A DNA stretch of 64,000 nt from Zobellia uliginosa. Its GTDB lineage: Bacteria > Bacteroidota > Bacteroidia > Flavobacteriales > Flavobacteriaceae. Below the pieces are notes generated by a model. That model searched no databases and was not told the DNA's origin. It saw only the letters and a list, made by a program, of their open reading frames with translations. Below, one piece after another: positions 16,606 to 25,771 of this stretch. Each line of letters starts with the position of its first letter. The stretch's first letter is position 1. The DNA lies in contig NZ_FTOB01000002.1 in assembly GCF_900156625.1 (NCBI RefSeq), forward strand, positions 490,275-554,274, written 5' to 3'. The translations under genes were made by a program, and so were the position numbers.

Positions 16606-18810
16606 CTAAATTCTTGTGACTTTATCGATTCCGTTGATTTTCTTTAAATTGACGATAAGCTTTTTGAGGATGCCGATATTTTTGACCACTACGGTGATTT
16701 CTCCAACGAAAGTTCCTCCGTCGGTACTGAAGTTAAGGTTTCGGATATTTACGTGCATATTGTCCGATATAACTTCGGTAATCTCGCTTACGAGTCCGAG
16801 GTTGTCAATACCCGTTAAACGTATAACCGATTGGAATTCCTGTTGTGTAGAATCAATCCACTTGGCACTGATGATCCTGTAGGCGTAATTGGACTGTAAC
16901 TGTATGGCATTGGGACAGTTCTTCTTATGAACCTTAATGCCTTCGTTAACACTGACAAAGCCAAAAACATCGTCTCCAGGGATGGGGTTGCAGCATTGCG
17001 ATAGTTTGTATTCGAGTTTTTCTTCTTCCTTCCCAAAAACCAGAACATCGAACTTGCTGGTGATCTCCTCCTTGTTGATTTCGTTGGGGGCGGAGGCCCG
17101 GCGGATCTTGTTCTTAAAGAAGCTGATGAAGGCATTGGAATACGAAGAGGTAAAGTCTTTGATCATCTGATTGTCGATCGCACCTATTCCTACCCTATAA
17201 AACAGGTCAAGACTGGTTTTTAGCTTGAAGAAGGTGACCATTTTGTTCACCGTATCCTCGTTCAGGCTTACTTTTTGCGATTTCAGTTTTCTTCTCAAGA
17301 CTTCCTTGCCTTCTTCGGCAATGGACTTTTTCTCTTCGCGCAAGGAAGATTTTATTTTGGATCTTGCGCGCGCAGTGGTGGCGTAATCGAGCCAGTTTTG
17401 GTTCGGTTTTGCCTGGTCGGAGGTGATGATTTCCACTTGGTCGCCACTATGCAAAGTGGTATTCAAGGGAACGAGTTTGCCATTGACCTTTGAACCCCGG
17501 GTGCGCATACCGACCTCGGTGTGTATATTGAATGCAAAATCGAGCGGGGTGGCCCCTTTGGGCAAGGACTTCAGTTCACCCTTGGGGGTAAATACAAAAA
17601 TTTCCTTGGAATAAAGGTTGAGCTTGAACTCCTCTACAAAATCAACGGCATTGGTATTGGCGTTTTCAAGGGCTTCCTGTAAACGGTTCAGCCAAATTTC
17701 GATACCTTGTTCTTTTTGGTCCCCATGTTTGTACTTAAAATGGGCCGCATAGCCTTTTTCGGCAATCTCGTGCATACGTTCGCTACGTATCTGTACTTCT
17801 ACCCAACGGGCTTTTGGCCCCATTACCGTTATGTGCAAGGCTTCGTAACCCGTGGTTTTCGGGGAAGATATCCAATCGCGAAGTCGCACAGGGTTGGGGG
17901 TAAAGTGATCGGTAACTATGGAATAGATTTTCCAGGCGAGAAACTTCTCGTTCTGTCGATCCGATTTATAAATAATGCGAATGGCAAATTTATCGTAGAT
18001 TTCGTCAAAGGCGACATTTTGGGCCTTCATCTTCCTGCGGATGGAAAAAATCGATTTCATCCGTCCTTTGATGTAATAGTTTAAGCCCTCTTCTTTTAGC
18101 GATTTGTCTATTACGCCCGAAAAGGCATCGATATAAGCCTGCTGTTCTTCTTTTGAGTCTTCAATCTTTTCCTTGATGTCGTTGTAGACATCGGGTTCCG
18201 TATACTTAAGACTAAGGTCTTCAAGTTCCGTTTTAATATTGTAAAGTCCGATACGATGGGCCAAAGGGGCATAGATGTACAGGGTTTCCGAGGCCATCTG
18301 TACCTGTTTGTGCTCGGGCATGGCATCCATGGTGAGCATGTTGTGGTAGCGATCGGCTATTTTAATGATGATGACACGAACATCGTCGTTGAGGGTCAGC
18401 AGCATCTTCCGGAAGTTTTCCGCCTGCTGCGAGGTGTTCATGTCCTTTTTAAGGTGGGCGATCTTGGTGAGTCCGTCAACAATACGGGCGACTACCTTGC
18501 CGAACATGCGCTCAATGTCATCTAGCGTATACTCCGAATCTTCCACAACATCGTGTAAGAGGGCCGAAGCAATGGAAGTTGCATCGAGGCCGATTTCCGA
18601 AGCCACTATTTTGGCCACGGCAATCGGATGGAATATATAGGCTTCCCCAGATTTTCTACGTTGGTTTTTGTGGGCGTCTACCGCTATTTCAAAGGCAGAG
18701 CGAATCAGTGTCTTATCGTCGTCCGATAAGTGTTGATAGCTTATGCGTAGCAATTCTTTATATTGCTTGGCTATCTGTTTGTTTTCTTTTTCTATAGCTT
18801 CCTGCGTCAT
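16606..18810 (-). CDS. Bifunctional (p)ppGpp synthetase/hydrolase of the RelA/SpoT family
   Basis: Long RSH alarmone enzyme, 734 residues from the ATG at 18810 (a TTG 21 bases earlier is in frame). The N-terminal HD hydrolase domain has its metal motif HDVVED at residues 86-91, so hydrolase activity is expected. The synthetase domain includes the WISSPKTTGYEALH segment and the VEVQIRSERMHEIAEKGYAAH block. A TGS domain (IFVFTPKGELKSLPKGATPLDFAF) and a C-terminal ACT domain follow, with a conserved CCNPIPGD segment between them. This domain set corresponds to the ancestral Rel type that both makes and degrades ppGpp in response to starvation. It begins the unit with fur and purA, 55 bases upstream of fur. 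Confidence 0.95.
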   Translation of the reverse strand: MTQEAIEKENKQIAKQYKELLRISYQHLSDDDKTLIRSAFEIAVDAHKNQRRKSGEAYIFHPIAVAKIVASEIGLDATSIASALLHDVVEDSEYTLDDIERMFGKVVARIVDGLTKIAHLKKDMNTSQQAENFRKMLLTLNDDVRVIIIKIADRYHNMLTMDAMPEHKQVQMASETLYIYAPLAHRIGLYNIKTELEDLSLKYTEPDVYNDIKEKIEDSKEEQQAYIDAFSGVIDKSLKEEGLNYYIKGRMKSIFSIRRKMKAQNVAFDEIYDKFAIRIIYKSDRQNEKFLAWKIYSIVTDHFTPNPVRLRDWISSPKTTGYEALHITVMGPKARWVEVQIRSERMHEIAEKGYAAHFKYKHGDQKEQGIEIWLNRLQEALENANTNAVDFVEEFKLNLYSKEIFVFTPKGELKSLPKGATPLDFAFNIHTEVGMRTRGSKVNGKLVPLNTTLHSGDQVEIITSDQAKPNQNWLDYATTARARSKIKSSLREEKKSIAEEGKEVLRRKLKSQKVSLNEDTVNKMVTFFKLKTSLDLFYRVGIGAIDNQMIKDFTSSYSNAFISFFKNKIRRASAPNEINKEEITSKFDVLVFGKEEEKLEYKLSQCCNPIPGDDVFGFVSVNEGIKVHKKNCPNAIQLQSNYAYRIISAKWIDSTQQEFQSVIRLTGIDNLGLVSEITEVISDNMHVNIRNLNFSTDGGTFVGEITVVVKNIGILKKLIVNLKKINGIDKVTRI

Positions 18811-18914
18811 AGTCAAATAAAAATAGCACAATCTTAGGAGCCTTACAACAAAAATTATACCTCTTTTTAAGCTACGGACAATGTGTCCTTATATTGTGGC
18901 CGCCATCATCTAGG

Positions 18915-20141
18915 CTATCGTTTTAGGTTTTGAATGCGCTGCAGAAGGGTAGGATGCGAATAATGCATAAAAACAAAGGCCGGATGTGGCGTAAGGTTGC
19001 TCAGACTGTTCTTTGATAACTTTTTTAAGGAGGTGATCAAGGGGGTGGCGGCATAGGTCGCCTTGGCATAATCGTCGGCCTGATACTCGAATTTTCTTGA
19101 AAAATGGTTCATGATCAAACCGGTGATCTCTGAGATAGGGCTGTATAGAATGGCAAAACCGATCAGGGCGGCATGAAAACTGGGCCGTGATACGCCAATG
19201 GCCGTAGATACATCGGGATTGTTGACGAACAGTGATAGAACGAACAAGGTAAGTCCGGTCAGTAAAATTGAAGCTATAAGGTTGAAAATGATATGCTTTT
19301 TCTTGTAGTGACCGACTTCGTGTGCCAAAACGGCAACTATTTCTTCCTCTTCCAAGTCGTTGATCAGGGTGTCGTAAAGGGTAACCCGTTTTTCCTTGCC
19401 GAAACCTGAAAAATAGGCATTGGCCTTGGTAGATCGTTTTGATCCGTCTATCACAAAGATGTTGTTGAGCTCAAAACCGACATTTTTGGCAAAGGTCTCA
19501 ATCTTGGTTTTGAGGCTTCCGTCTTCAAGTGGGGTCTGTTTGTTAAAGAGCGGTACGATAAGCTTGCTGTAGAAAAGATTCATGAATACCGTAAAAAGCG
19601 TTATAAGTGCCCAAGCGTAGAGCCAAAAGCTGGTGCCCGTCCATTGAAAGAACCAAATGATAACGGACAGTAGGAGTCCGCCTACCACCACGGTCATGGC
19701 CCATCCCTTTATCTTATCTAAAAAGAACGTAGCCTTGGTGGTTTTGTTGAACCCGAATTTCTCCTCGATAACGAAGGTCGAATAATACGAAAGGGGAAGG
19801 GTTAGCACATCGCTTCCTATCATGATGACGCCAAAGAACAAAAGGGCCATGGGAATAGCTTGGTCGGTTATGGTGCGTACCCATTGGTCTATCCATTCAA
19901 ATCCTCCAAAAATCAAAAAACCTATGGTCAAAAGAAACGAGAAACTAGAAGTGATAAGTCCAAAACGATAGTTGGTCTTTTTATAGGCCTGCGATTTTTT
20001 GTATTCGGTTTCATCGAATACGTCGTTGAGTTCTTCCGGTATGGGGTCGTTGTAGCGTTTGGAGTTCAAATAATCCAGTACGGTCTCAATAACGAACTGC
20101 AATACGAGAATGGTGATTATAATATAAAACAGCATGCCCAT
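18915..20141 (-). CDS. M48 family membrane metallopeptidase (Ste24/CAAX protease type)
   Basis: A 408-residue integral membrane zinc protease. The zinc motif HEVGH is at residues 274-278 and the third ligand Glu lies in the EYQADDYA segment near residue 355. At least six hydrophobic segments surround a cytosolic catalytic domain, and the N-terminal CAAX-protease region (peptidase M48 N) is present, as in yeast Ste24, rather than the short HtpX form. In bacteria these enzymes are thought to act in membrane protein quality control; CAAX processing is not known. The start at MGMLFY could instead be the second Met. Flanking genes on the same strand are spaced by 50-100 bases. Confidence 0.92.
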   Translation of the reverse strand: MGMLFYIIITILVLQFVIETVLDYLNSKRYNDPIPEELNDVFDETEYKKSQAYKKTNYRFGLITSSFSFLLTIGFLIFGGFEWIDQWVRTITDQAIPMALLFFGVIMIGSDVLTLPLSYYSTFVIEEKFGFNKTTKATFFLDKIKGWAMTVVVGGLLLSVIIWFFQWTGTSFWLYAWALITLFTVFMNLFYSKLIVPLFNKQTPLEDGSLKTKIETFAKNVGFELNNIFVIDGSKRSTKANAYFSGFGKEKRVTLYDTLINDLEEEEIVAVLAHEVGHYKKKHIIFNLIASILLTGLTLFVLSLFVNNPDVSTAIGVSRPSFHAALIGFAILYSPISEITGLIMNHFSRKFEYQADDYAKATYAATPLITSLKKLSKNSLSNLTPHPAFVFMHYSHPTLLQRIQNLKR

Positions 20142-20195
20142 TGGATAGTGGTTTTTGGTAAAATGGTGTAGGTCGCCTAAAAAATAAAACAGGAC

Positions 20196-21008
20196 CTATT
20201 TAAACTTCCGTTGTCTTTTTGCTTCAAAGATAAGAATAGCGGCCGAGACCGATACGTTCATAGAATCGATTTCACCTTGCATGGGTATGATGATGTTCTG
20301 TTTTGAGCTGTTGAGCCATTCTTCTGAGAGTCCGTCCGCTTCGGTGCCGACAACAATGGCCGATCCTGGCTTGAAATCGGTTTCGGTATAGCTTTCGGAG
20401 GCCGAAAGGGCCGCACAGTAAATGCTGATGTTTTGGGCCTTGAGAAAATCGATTACCTCCGTGCTGCTGCCCATGGCTATATTATTGGTAAAAACGCAGC
20501 CCACGCTAGAACGGATAATGTTGGGGTTGTAGAGGTCGGTCTTGGGGTTGGCAATGAGTACGGCGTCAAGATTTGCCGCATCGGCGGTACGCAGTAGTGC
20601 CCCAATGTTCCCGGGTTTTTCGGGTGCTTCCGCAACAAGGATCAAGGGGTTTTTCTTGCTCAGCTTTAATTCGCTTAACAAGGTGGGCTTACTTTGGGCA
20701 ATGGCCAAAATACCTTCGGTGGTCTGTCTGTAGGCCAATTTTTGATACACTTCCTTGCTGATCTCGATATAATCGGGTGTCGATAAATTATTTTCAAATA
20801 GCGATAAGGTTTCGTTGAAGTCGATCAACTCGGGTTGAAAAAGCACTGTTTCAAAGTGGTAGCCCCCTTTCAGTGCCAATTGTATTTCCCTTTGGCCTTC
20901 CACAATAAAAAGTCCGGTTTTCTTCCGTTCCCTAGACTTTTCCTTTAAAAGCAGTATTTTCTTGATCAGCGTATTTTGAACGCTCGAGATTTGCTTAGAT
21001 TTGTGCAT
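20196..21008 (-). CDS. SpoU/TrmH-family RNA 2'-O-methyltransferase
   Basis: A 270-residue SPOUT-class enzyme that transfers methyl from SAM to a ribose 2'-OH of rRNA or tRNA. The N-terminal substrate-binding domain begins KQISSVQNTLIKKILLLKEK and contains FIVEGQREIQLAL, matching the SpoU_sub_bind pattern. The catalytic half has motif 1 (PEKPGNIGALLRTADAAN), motif 2 (VGTEADGLSEEW) and motif 3 (IIIPMQGEIDSMNVSVSAAI), together forming the trefoil knot. The precise nucleotide modified cannot be deduced. It is divergent from the plus-strand DUF6503 lipoprotein gene, with 61 bases shared between their starts. Confidence 0.93.
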   Translation of the reverse strand: MHKSKQISSVQNTLIKKILLLKEKSRERKKTGLFIVEGQREIQLALKGGYHFETVLFQPELIDFNETLSLFENNLSTPDYIEISKEVYQKLAYRQTTEGILAIAQSKPTLLSELKLSKKNPLILVAEAPEKPGNIGALLRTADAANLDAVLIANPKTDLYNPNIIRSSVGCVFTNNIAMGSSTEVIDFLKAQNISIYCAALSASESYTETDFKPGSAIVVGTEADGLSEEWLNSSKQNIIIPMQGEIDSMNVSVSAAILIFEAKRQRKFK

Positions 21009-21069
21009 ACCGCAAATGTAAATAAAAGAGCCTTTGTGCGACCTATAGAGCTAAAACTAAAACAAACAG

Positions 21070-21870
21070 ATGAAGCGAATTTTAACGATTGTATTGATTT
21101 TGGGACTATCGAGCTGTAAAGAGGTGGCCAAGAGTGAAAAGAAGGTAGGAACGAATGTGAAAACGGAGGCGGTTGTAGCGAATGAGAGGTATCCGGAAGC
21201 CTTGGTCAAGGTGTTCGATGCCCATGGGGGATTGAAAAACTGGAAGGGCAAACGCACTTTGAGCTTTAACTTGCCGAAGCCCAAATCGATAGAGGTGCAT
21301 ACGGTAGATCTATATTCGAGAAGGGATAAGGTCGAAATTTCCCCAGTAACAATGGGGTTTGATGGGGATGTGGTTTGGTTGCTCGACGAACAGGGTTCCT
21401 ATAAAGGCAATCCCGCACTATATCATAACCTGATGTTCTATTTTTATGCCATGCCCTTTGTTTTTTCCGATTCGGGAATCAACTATAAACCGGCCGAAGA
21501 TTTAGTGTATGAAGGAAAAAGCTATCCGGGAATCCATATCAGTTACAACGATGGGGTCGGGGCTTCTTCAAAAGACGATTATTACTTGCACTACGATCCC
21601 GAAACCTATAAAATGGCATGGTTGGGGTACACCTTTACCTATGGTAGTAATGAAAAATCGGAAAATGTACGTTGGATACATTATAATGATTGGATAGATG
21701 TAGAGGGGGTACAATTGCCGAAATCTATAACATGGCACAATTATGAGGGCCGTACGATCAAAGAGGCGAAAGAGCCTACCGTTTTTGAAAATATAAGTTT
21801 GCAAGAGACTTCAAGGCCCGATTCGTTTTACGCGAAACCTGAAAATGCCAAAGTCGTCTTAAAGGACTAA
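21070..21870 (+). CDS. DUF6503-type lipoprotein
   Basis: A 266-residue exported lipoprotein: hydrophobic N-terminus followed by the lipobox LSSC at Cys16, then a Lys/Glu linker. The body fits the DUF6503 family of Bacteroidetes (start of domain FDAHGGLKNWKGKRTLSF, then DLYSRRDKVE and repeated beta strands such as WIHYNDWIDVEGVQLPKSI). The fold resembles LolA/LolB-like half-barrels that bind hydrophobic ligands, but no function is established. It is followed by the Mo-cofactor cluster after 49 bases and has no obvious link to it. Confidence 0.75.
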   Translation: MKRILTIVLILGLSSCKEVAKSEKKVGTNVKTEAVVANERYPEALVKVFDAHGGLKNWKGKRTLSFNLPKPKSIEVHTVDLYSRRDKVEISPVTMGFDGDVVWLLDEQGSYKGNPALYHNLMFYFYAMPFVFSDSGINYKPAEDLVYEGKSYPGIHISYNDGVGASSKDDYYLHYDPETYKMAWLGYTFTYGSNEKSENVRWIHYNDWIDVEGVQLPKSITWHNYEGRTIKEAKEPTVFENISLQETSRPDSFYAKPENAKVVLKD

Positions 21871-21919
21871 GGAGTGCTGTTTTTTTAAGTAAATTGTATC
21901 TTTAAACTTTTATTTGAAT

Positions 21920-22162
21920 ATGGAAGTATTGTTATTCGGGATTGCCAAGGATATTGTAGGTACATCGTCATTTCGTTTTGAAGGGGGCGATGTCGTGCCC
22001 CAATCGGTTTTGGAGTTAAAGGAAAGACTCAGTGAGACCTTTCCCGAGTTTGATAATCTCTCGTCTTTGGCAGTGGCGGTAAACAGTGAATATGCCGATG
22101 ATAGCAAGGGCTTGAACCTTGGTGATGAAATTGCGATAATTCCCCCCGTAAGCGGTGGGTGA
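21920..22162 (+). CDS. moaD: MoaD, small subunit of molybdopterin synthase
   Basis: An 80-residue ubiquitin-like sulfur carrier that ends in the required Gly-Gly (PPVSGG), whose C-terminal glycine is adenylated and then converted to the thiocarboxylate used to put sulfur on precursor Z. The ATG at 21920 gives the usual MEVLLFGIAKDIVG start; a TTG two codons earlier is in frame but unlikely. It is first of a cluster moaD-moaE-moaA-moaC-mobA-moeZ-like-tauE, 10 bases before moaE. A weak promoter-like TATCTTTA lies about 14 bases before the start. Confidence 0.93.
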   Translation: MEVLLFGIAKDIVGTSSFRFEGGDVVPQSVLELKERLSETFPEFDNLSSLAVAVNSEYADDSKGLNLGDEIAIIPPVSGG

Positions 22163-22171
22163 TATTGAAAT

Positions 22172-22582
22172 ATGATTGTAGAAATTGTAGATGAAATTGC
22201 CCCTGGGCAGGTATATGCCGAGCTTTCACACCCCAATAGCGGTGGTATTTGTGTTTTTGTAGGGGCCGTGAGGGAGTTTACCGACAATGAGGAGGTAAAG
22301 GCCCTTGAGTTTGAGGCATACAAAAGCATGGCCCTCAGGGAAATGGAAAAAATAGCTGGCGAAGCGACCCAAAAATGGGAGCTGAACAAGGTGGTCATCC
22401 GCCATGCCGTAGGAAAAAAAGAGGTAGAGGAACCCGTTGTGGTAGTAGGGGCTTCGTCGGCGCACCGCGATGCCTGTTTCGAGGCCTGTCGCTATTTAAT
22501 AGATACCTTAAAGGAACGGGTGCCGATTTGGAAGAAGGAAATTTTTAAGAATAAGATGGTATGGGTTTCGGCCCATCCATAA
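22172..22582 (+). CDS. moaE: MoaE, large subunit of molybdopterin synthase
   Basis: A 136-residue protein that with MoaD converts cyclic pyranopterin monophosphate (precursor Z) to molybdopterin. It has the family segments GGICVFVGAVRE, LEFEAYKSMALREM, IRHAVGKKEVEEPVVVV, SSAHRDACFEACRYLID and the catalytic lysine pair near VPIWKKE. Size is within the family range (E. coli MoaE 150). It is the second gene of the Mo-cofactor operon, 77 bases before moaA. Confidence 0.95.
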   Translation: MIVEIVDEIAPGQVYAELSHPNSGGICVFVGAVREFTDNEEVKALEFEAYKSMALREMEKIAGEATQKWELNKVVIRHAVGKKEVEEPVVVVGASSAHRDACFEACRYLIDTLKERVPIWKKEIFKNKMVWVSAHP

Positions 22583-22659
22583 ATAGAAGAAAAGTCGGAT
22601 TTTGTAAAAACGACTTGGGAGATAACGGTTGAATTGACCGAAACGAGAACGATAGATGT

Positions 22660-23643
22660 ATGTTGGTAGACAATCATAATAGAACCATTAATTACGTTCG
22701 CTTGGCAGTGACCGATCGTTGCAATTTGCGTTGTAATTATTGCATGCCTGCCGAGGGAATCAATTTTGCAAAGAATGATAAGCTCTTCACTATTGATGAA
22801 CTTTCTAGACTGAGTGAGATCCTCGTATCACAGGGTGTCGATAAAATTCGGATTACGGGAGGGGAACCTTTTGTTAGAAAAGATCTGATGGTACTCATGC
22901 GCCATTTATCACAACTTGAAGGGCTTAACGATATTTCCGTGACTACGAACGCTACTTTGATCGGCCCTTATATTGATGAACTCAAGGAATTAGGCATAAA
23001 GAACATCAATGTTAGCATGGACGCCATCAATCGCGAGACCTTTGAAAAAATCACCCGTCGCGACCATTATGATACCGTACATAACAATATCATTAGGCTG
23101 ATTACCGAAGGTTTTAATGTAAGGATCAATTTTATTGCCTTGGAGGGACAGAATACCGAGGATATATTGCCGATGCTGGAGCTTACCAAGCATTATGGGG
23201 TTTCGGTACGCTTCCTTGAGGAAATGCCCTTTAACGGAGGAAGCAAGACCTTTGAAAGTATTGCGTGGGACTACAAGCGGATTTTGGCCTATGTGAAAGA
23301 GCGCCATCTCGATTATTACGAGTTGCCATCGCCCAAAACATCTACATCGATCAATTATAAAATTCCGGGCTTTAAAGGAAGCTTTGGGGTTATTCCTTCC
23401 TTTAGTAGAACGTTTTGTGGCTCGTGCAATCGCTTGCGAATTTCGGCTACGGGAGATGTCATTACCTGTTTGTATGCACAACCGAGCATGAACATACGCG
23501 ATATTTTACGGGGGGAAGGGTCAACGGAAAAAATCAAGGAAAGTATTTTGAAAGCCATAGGAAGCCGTTCTAAAACGGGCTTCGAGGCGCAACAAAAGTA
23601 CAAAGGCGTTTTCGCCAATTCAATGACTTCAATAGGAGGCTAA
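22660..23643 (+). CDS. moaA: MoaA, GTP 3',8-cyclase
   Basis: Radical-SAM enzyme for the first step of Mo-cofactor synthesis, rearranging GTP to 3',8-cyclo-GTP. At 327 residues it has normal length. The N-terminal Fe-S cluster cysteines are in DRCNLRCNYCMP, the SAM-binding region includes RITGGEPFVRKDL, and the second cluster is held by FCGSCNRLR and VITCLY. The C-terminus ends in the Gly-Gly tail (MTSIGG) needed for activity. It is 4 bases before moaC and so coupled with it. Confidence 0.97.
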   Translation: MLVDNHNRTINYVRLAVTDRCNLRCNYCMPAEGINFAKNDKLFTIDELSRLSEILVSQGVDKIRITGGEPFVRKDLMVLMRHLSQLEGLNDISVTTNATLIGPYIDELKELGIKNINVSMDAINRETFEKITRRDHYDTVHNNIIRLITEGFNVRINFIALEGQNTEDILPMLELTKHYGVSVRFLEEMPFNGGSKTFESIAWDYKRILAYVKERHLDYYELPSPKTSTSINYKIPGFKGSFGVIPSFSRTFCGSCNRLRISATGDVITCLYAQPSMNIRDILRGEGSTEKIKESILKAIGSRSKTGFEAQQKYKGVFANSMTSIGG

Positions 23644-23647
23644 TTTC

Positions 23648-24121
23648 ATGGAAAAAAAACTCTCACATATCGATGCCTCGGGTAACGCGGCAATGGTAGA
23701 TGTATCTGAAAAAAAAGTAACGGCACGGATGGCAAGGGCCTCGGGGCAAGTAGAATTTCCCAAGGAGGTTTTTGAGACCTTGGCGGCCCAAGATTTTCTG
23801 GGTAAGAAGGGAAGCATTATCCAAACGGCGGTCATTGCCGGTATTCAGGCCGTAAAAAAAACATCTGAGCTTATTCCGCTTTGCCATCAGATCAACCTGT
23901 CAAAAGTACAGATCGATATTGTACCCAAAGAGACGGCTTTAGAAATAAGCTGTACCGTAAAATGTACGGAAAAAACGGGAGTTGAAATGGAGGCACTTAC
24001 AGGTGTTTCGCTTAGTGCATTGACCATTTACGATATGTGTAAGGCTTTGTCTCACGATATACGGATTACCAATGTTCAATTAGAAGAAAAAACAGGAGGA
24101 AAGAATGATTATAGGTCCTAA
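23648..24121 (+). CDS. moaC: MoaC, cyclic pyranopterin monophosphate synthase
   Basis: A 157-residue hexameric enzyme that converts 3',8-cyclo-GTP, made by MoaA, to cyclic pyranopterin monophosphate. The family blocks MVDVSEKKVTARMARASG, GIQAVKKTSELIPLCHQI and GVEMEALTGVSLSALTIYD are all present; the last holds the residues that line the active site. It shares its last 17 bases with the start of mobA, in another frame. Confidence 0.97.
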   Translation: MEKKLSHIDASGNAAMVDVSEKKVTARMARASGQVEFPKEVFETLAAQDFLGKKGSIIQTAVIAGIQAVKKTSELIPLCHQINLSKVQIDIVPKETALEISCTVKCTEKTGVEMEALTGVSLSALTIYDMCKALSHDIRITNVQLEEKTGGKNDYRS

Positions 24122-24701
24122 AATATACGGTTTGGTGCTGGCCGGAGGAAAAAGTACCCGCATGGGAAAAGACAAAGGCTTGATTCCCTATCACGGTATA
24201 CCGCAACGCGATTATCTCTATAGCCTGCTGGGCAGGGTGTGTGAAAAGACCTTTTTAAGTATCAGGCCGGAACAAGCGGAAGAGATGGCCGAAGGCCTTG
24301 AAGTGGTTATTGATGAAAACAAGTATAGAGGGCCGTATAACGGACTCCTATCCGCGCATTTACAGTATCCTGACGTGGCTTGGTTGGTGTTGGCCTGCGA
24401 CCTTCCCTTGATGGACCTTAAGGCGTTACAGGAATTGATCGCCGCTCGCGACCCGAATATGGTGGCGACTTCATTTGCCCAAAAAGAAAATCCTTTGCCC
24501 GAACCGCTATGTGCTATTTGGGAACCCAAGGCTTTTAAGGAAAGCTTGGCCTATCTGGAAAGCGGAAACGGTACCTGTCCTCGAAAATATTTGATTAACA
24601 GCGAAGTAAAATTGGTTTTCCCCGATAACCCGAATGTGCTTTTAAATGCGAATTCAGAGGAGGAATACAAGGAAGCTATCGTAAAACTTGCGGTGGAATG
24701 A
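24105..24701 (+). CDS. mobA: MobA-like molybdenum cofactor guanylyltransferase
   Basis: A 198-residue nucleotidyltransferase that attaches GMP to molybdopterin to give the guanine dinucleotide cofactor. The N-terminal loop LVLAGGKSTRMGKDKGLI carries the GTP-binding L-A-G-G-x-S-x-R-M-G-x-D-K signature, and LVLACDLPLMD contains the metal-binding Asp. The start at 24105 lies inside moaC (17-base overlap), and the stop overlaps the next gene by 4 bases (ATGA). This implies that a bis-MGD-type enzyme of the DMSO reductase family may exist elsewhere; none is in the window. Confidence 0.93.
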   Translation: MIIGPKIYGLVLAGGKSTRMGKDKGLIPYHGIPQRDYLYSLLGRVCEKTFLSIRPEQAEEMAEGLEVVIDENKYRGPYNGLLSAHLQYPDVAWLVLACDLPLMDLKALQELIAARDPNMVATSFAQKENPLPEPLCAIWEPKAFKESLAYLESGNGTCPRKYLINSEVKLVFPDNPNVLLNANSEEEYKEAIVKLAVE

Positions 24702-25771
24702 ATGCGGAACGCTATGACCGACAAACGATTCTAAAAGAGTTTGGTATGGAGGCCCAACTGAAATTGCAGTCGGCCAAAGTACTGGTGATAGGCGCGGGCG
24801 GACTCGGAGTTCCCGTACTTACCTACCTTAACGCTATGGGGGTAGGTACTTTAGGCATTGTAGACAATGATGTGGTGTCGCTTTCAAACTTGCACAGACA
24901 AGTACTGTATTCTGAAAAAGATGTACATACGCCTAAAGTTGCTACTGCTGTCCATAAGTTAAAAGAGCAGAATTCGGAGACCGAAATAATTTCGTACGAA
25001 ACTTTTTTGACCCGAGAGAATGCGCTTGAGATTTTAGCCGATTATGATGTGGTCGTCGACGCTTCCGATAATTTTCCGACCCGATATTTGGTGAACGATG
25101 CCTGTGTTATTTTAGGAAAACCTTTTGTTTATGGTGCCTTACACAGTTTTGAAGGTCAGGTAAGCGTTTTTAATTTTAAAGGGGGGCCAACCTATCGCTG
25201 CCTTTTTCCTGAAATGCCGAAGGCCGATGAGGTACCCAACTGTAATGAAAATGGGGTTTTGGGTATTGTACCTGGAATCATCGGTAATTTTCAAGCCTTG
25301 GAAACCGTAAAAATGATTACGGGAATAGGGGAGACCCTTTCGGGGAAATTGTTGCTCTTTGATGGGTTGTCGAACAATTTCCAGAAAATACGGTTTACGG
25401 TAAACCCCGAAAACCTAGAGATAAAAACACTTCGTGAAAGTTATGATTTTGACTGTGGCCTACCCATGGCATCCATTACATCTGAGGCTTTCCGGCAGCT
25501 TGTTGAAAAGAGCGAAGTAGAACTTATAGATGTCCGTACCCCAAAGGAGTTTGAAAGGAAGCACTTGTCTTTCGCTAAAAACATCCCACTTTCCGAACTT
25601 GATGAACGGCATGGTGAAATTTTAACCGATGGGCCGATCTATGTGGTCTGCCAATCTGGGGTGCGAAGCCGAAAAGCCGTGGAAAAACTCAAAGGAATCT
25701 ACGCCAAGGCCAATTTGATCAATGTTGAAGGGGGAATGAACCAAATTTCAAGGCATGCTCTTAAGTACTGA
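24698..25771 (+). CDS. MoeZ-like MoaD-adenylating protein fused to a rhodanese domain
   Basis: A 357-residue two-domain protein. Residues 1-245 are a ThiF/MoeB/E1-type adenylyltransferase with the ATP loop GAGGLGVP (33-39), the catalytic HRQVLYSEKDV and Asp in VVVDASDNFPTRYLVND. Residues ~260-357 are a rhodanese domain with an active-site Cys318 in the CQSGVRS loop, so the protein can both activate the MoaD C-terminus and transfer persulfide sulfur to it, as in Uba4/MOCS3 and mycobacterial MoeZ. The usual zinc C-x-x-C before the adenylation cysteine is broken (Thr165 instead of Cys, in PTYRC), and the second C-x-x-C is missing. The role in Mo-cofactor sulfur transfer follows from position after mobA; thiamine sulfur transfer is possible too. 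Confidence 0.88.
   Translation: MNAERYDRQTILKEFGMEAQLKLQSAKVLVIGAGGLGVPVLTYLNAMGVGTLGIVDNDVVSLSNLHRQVLYSEKDVHTPKVATAVHKLKEQNSETEIISYETFLTRENALEILADYDVVVDASDNFPTRYLVNDACVILGKPFVYGALHSFEGQVSVFNFKGGPTYRCLFPEMPKADEVPNCNENGVLGIVPGIIGNFQALETVKMITGIGETLSGKLLLFDGLSNNFQKIRFTVNPENLEIKTLRESYDFDCGLPMASITSEAFRQLVEKSEVELIDVRTPKEFERKHLSFAKNIPLSELDERHGEILTDGPIYVVCQSGVRSRKAVEKLKGIYAKANLINVEGGMNQISRHALKY

Noticed and set aside
22583-22659. A Moco riboswitch before moaA
   Set aside because: The 77-base gap is too short and has no recognisable aptamer helices.
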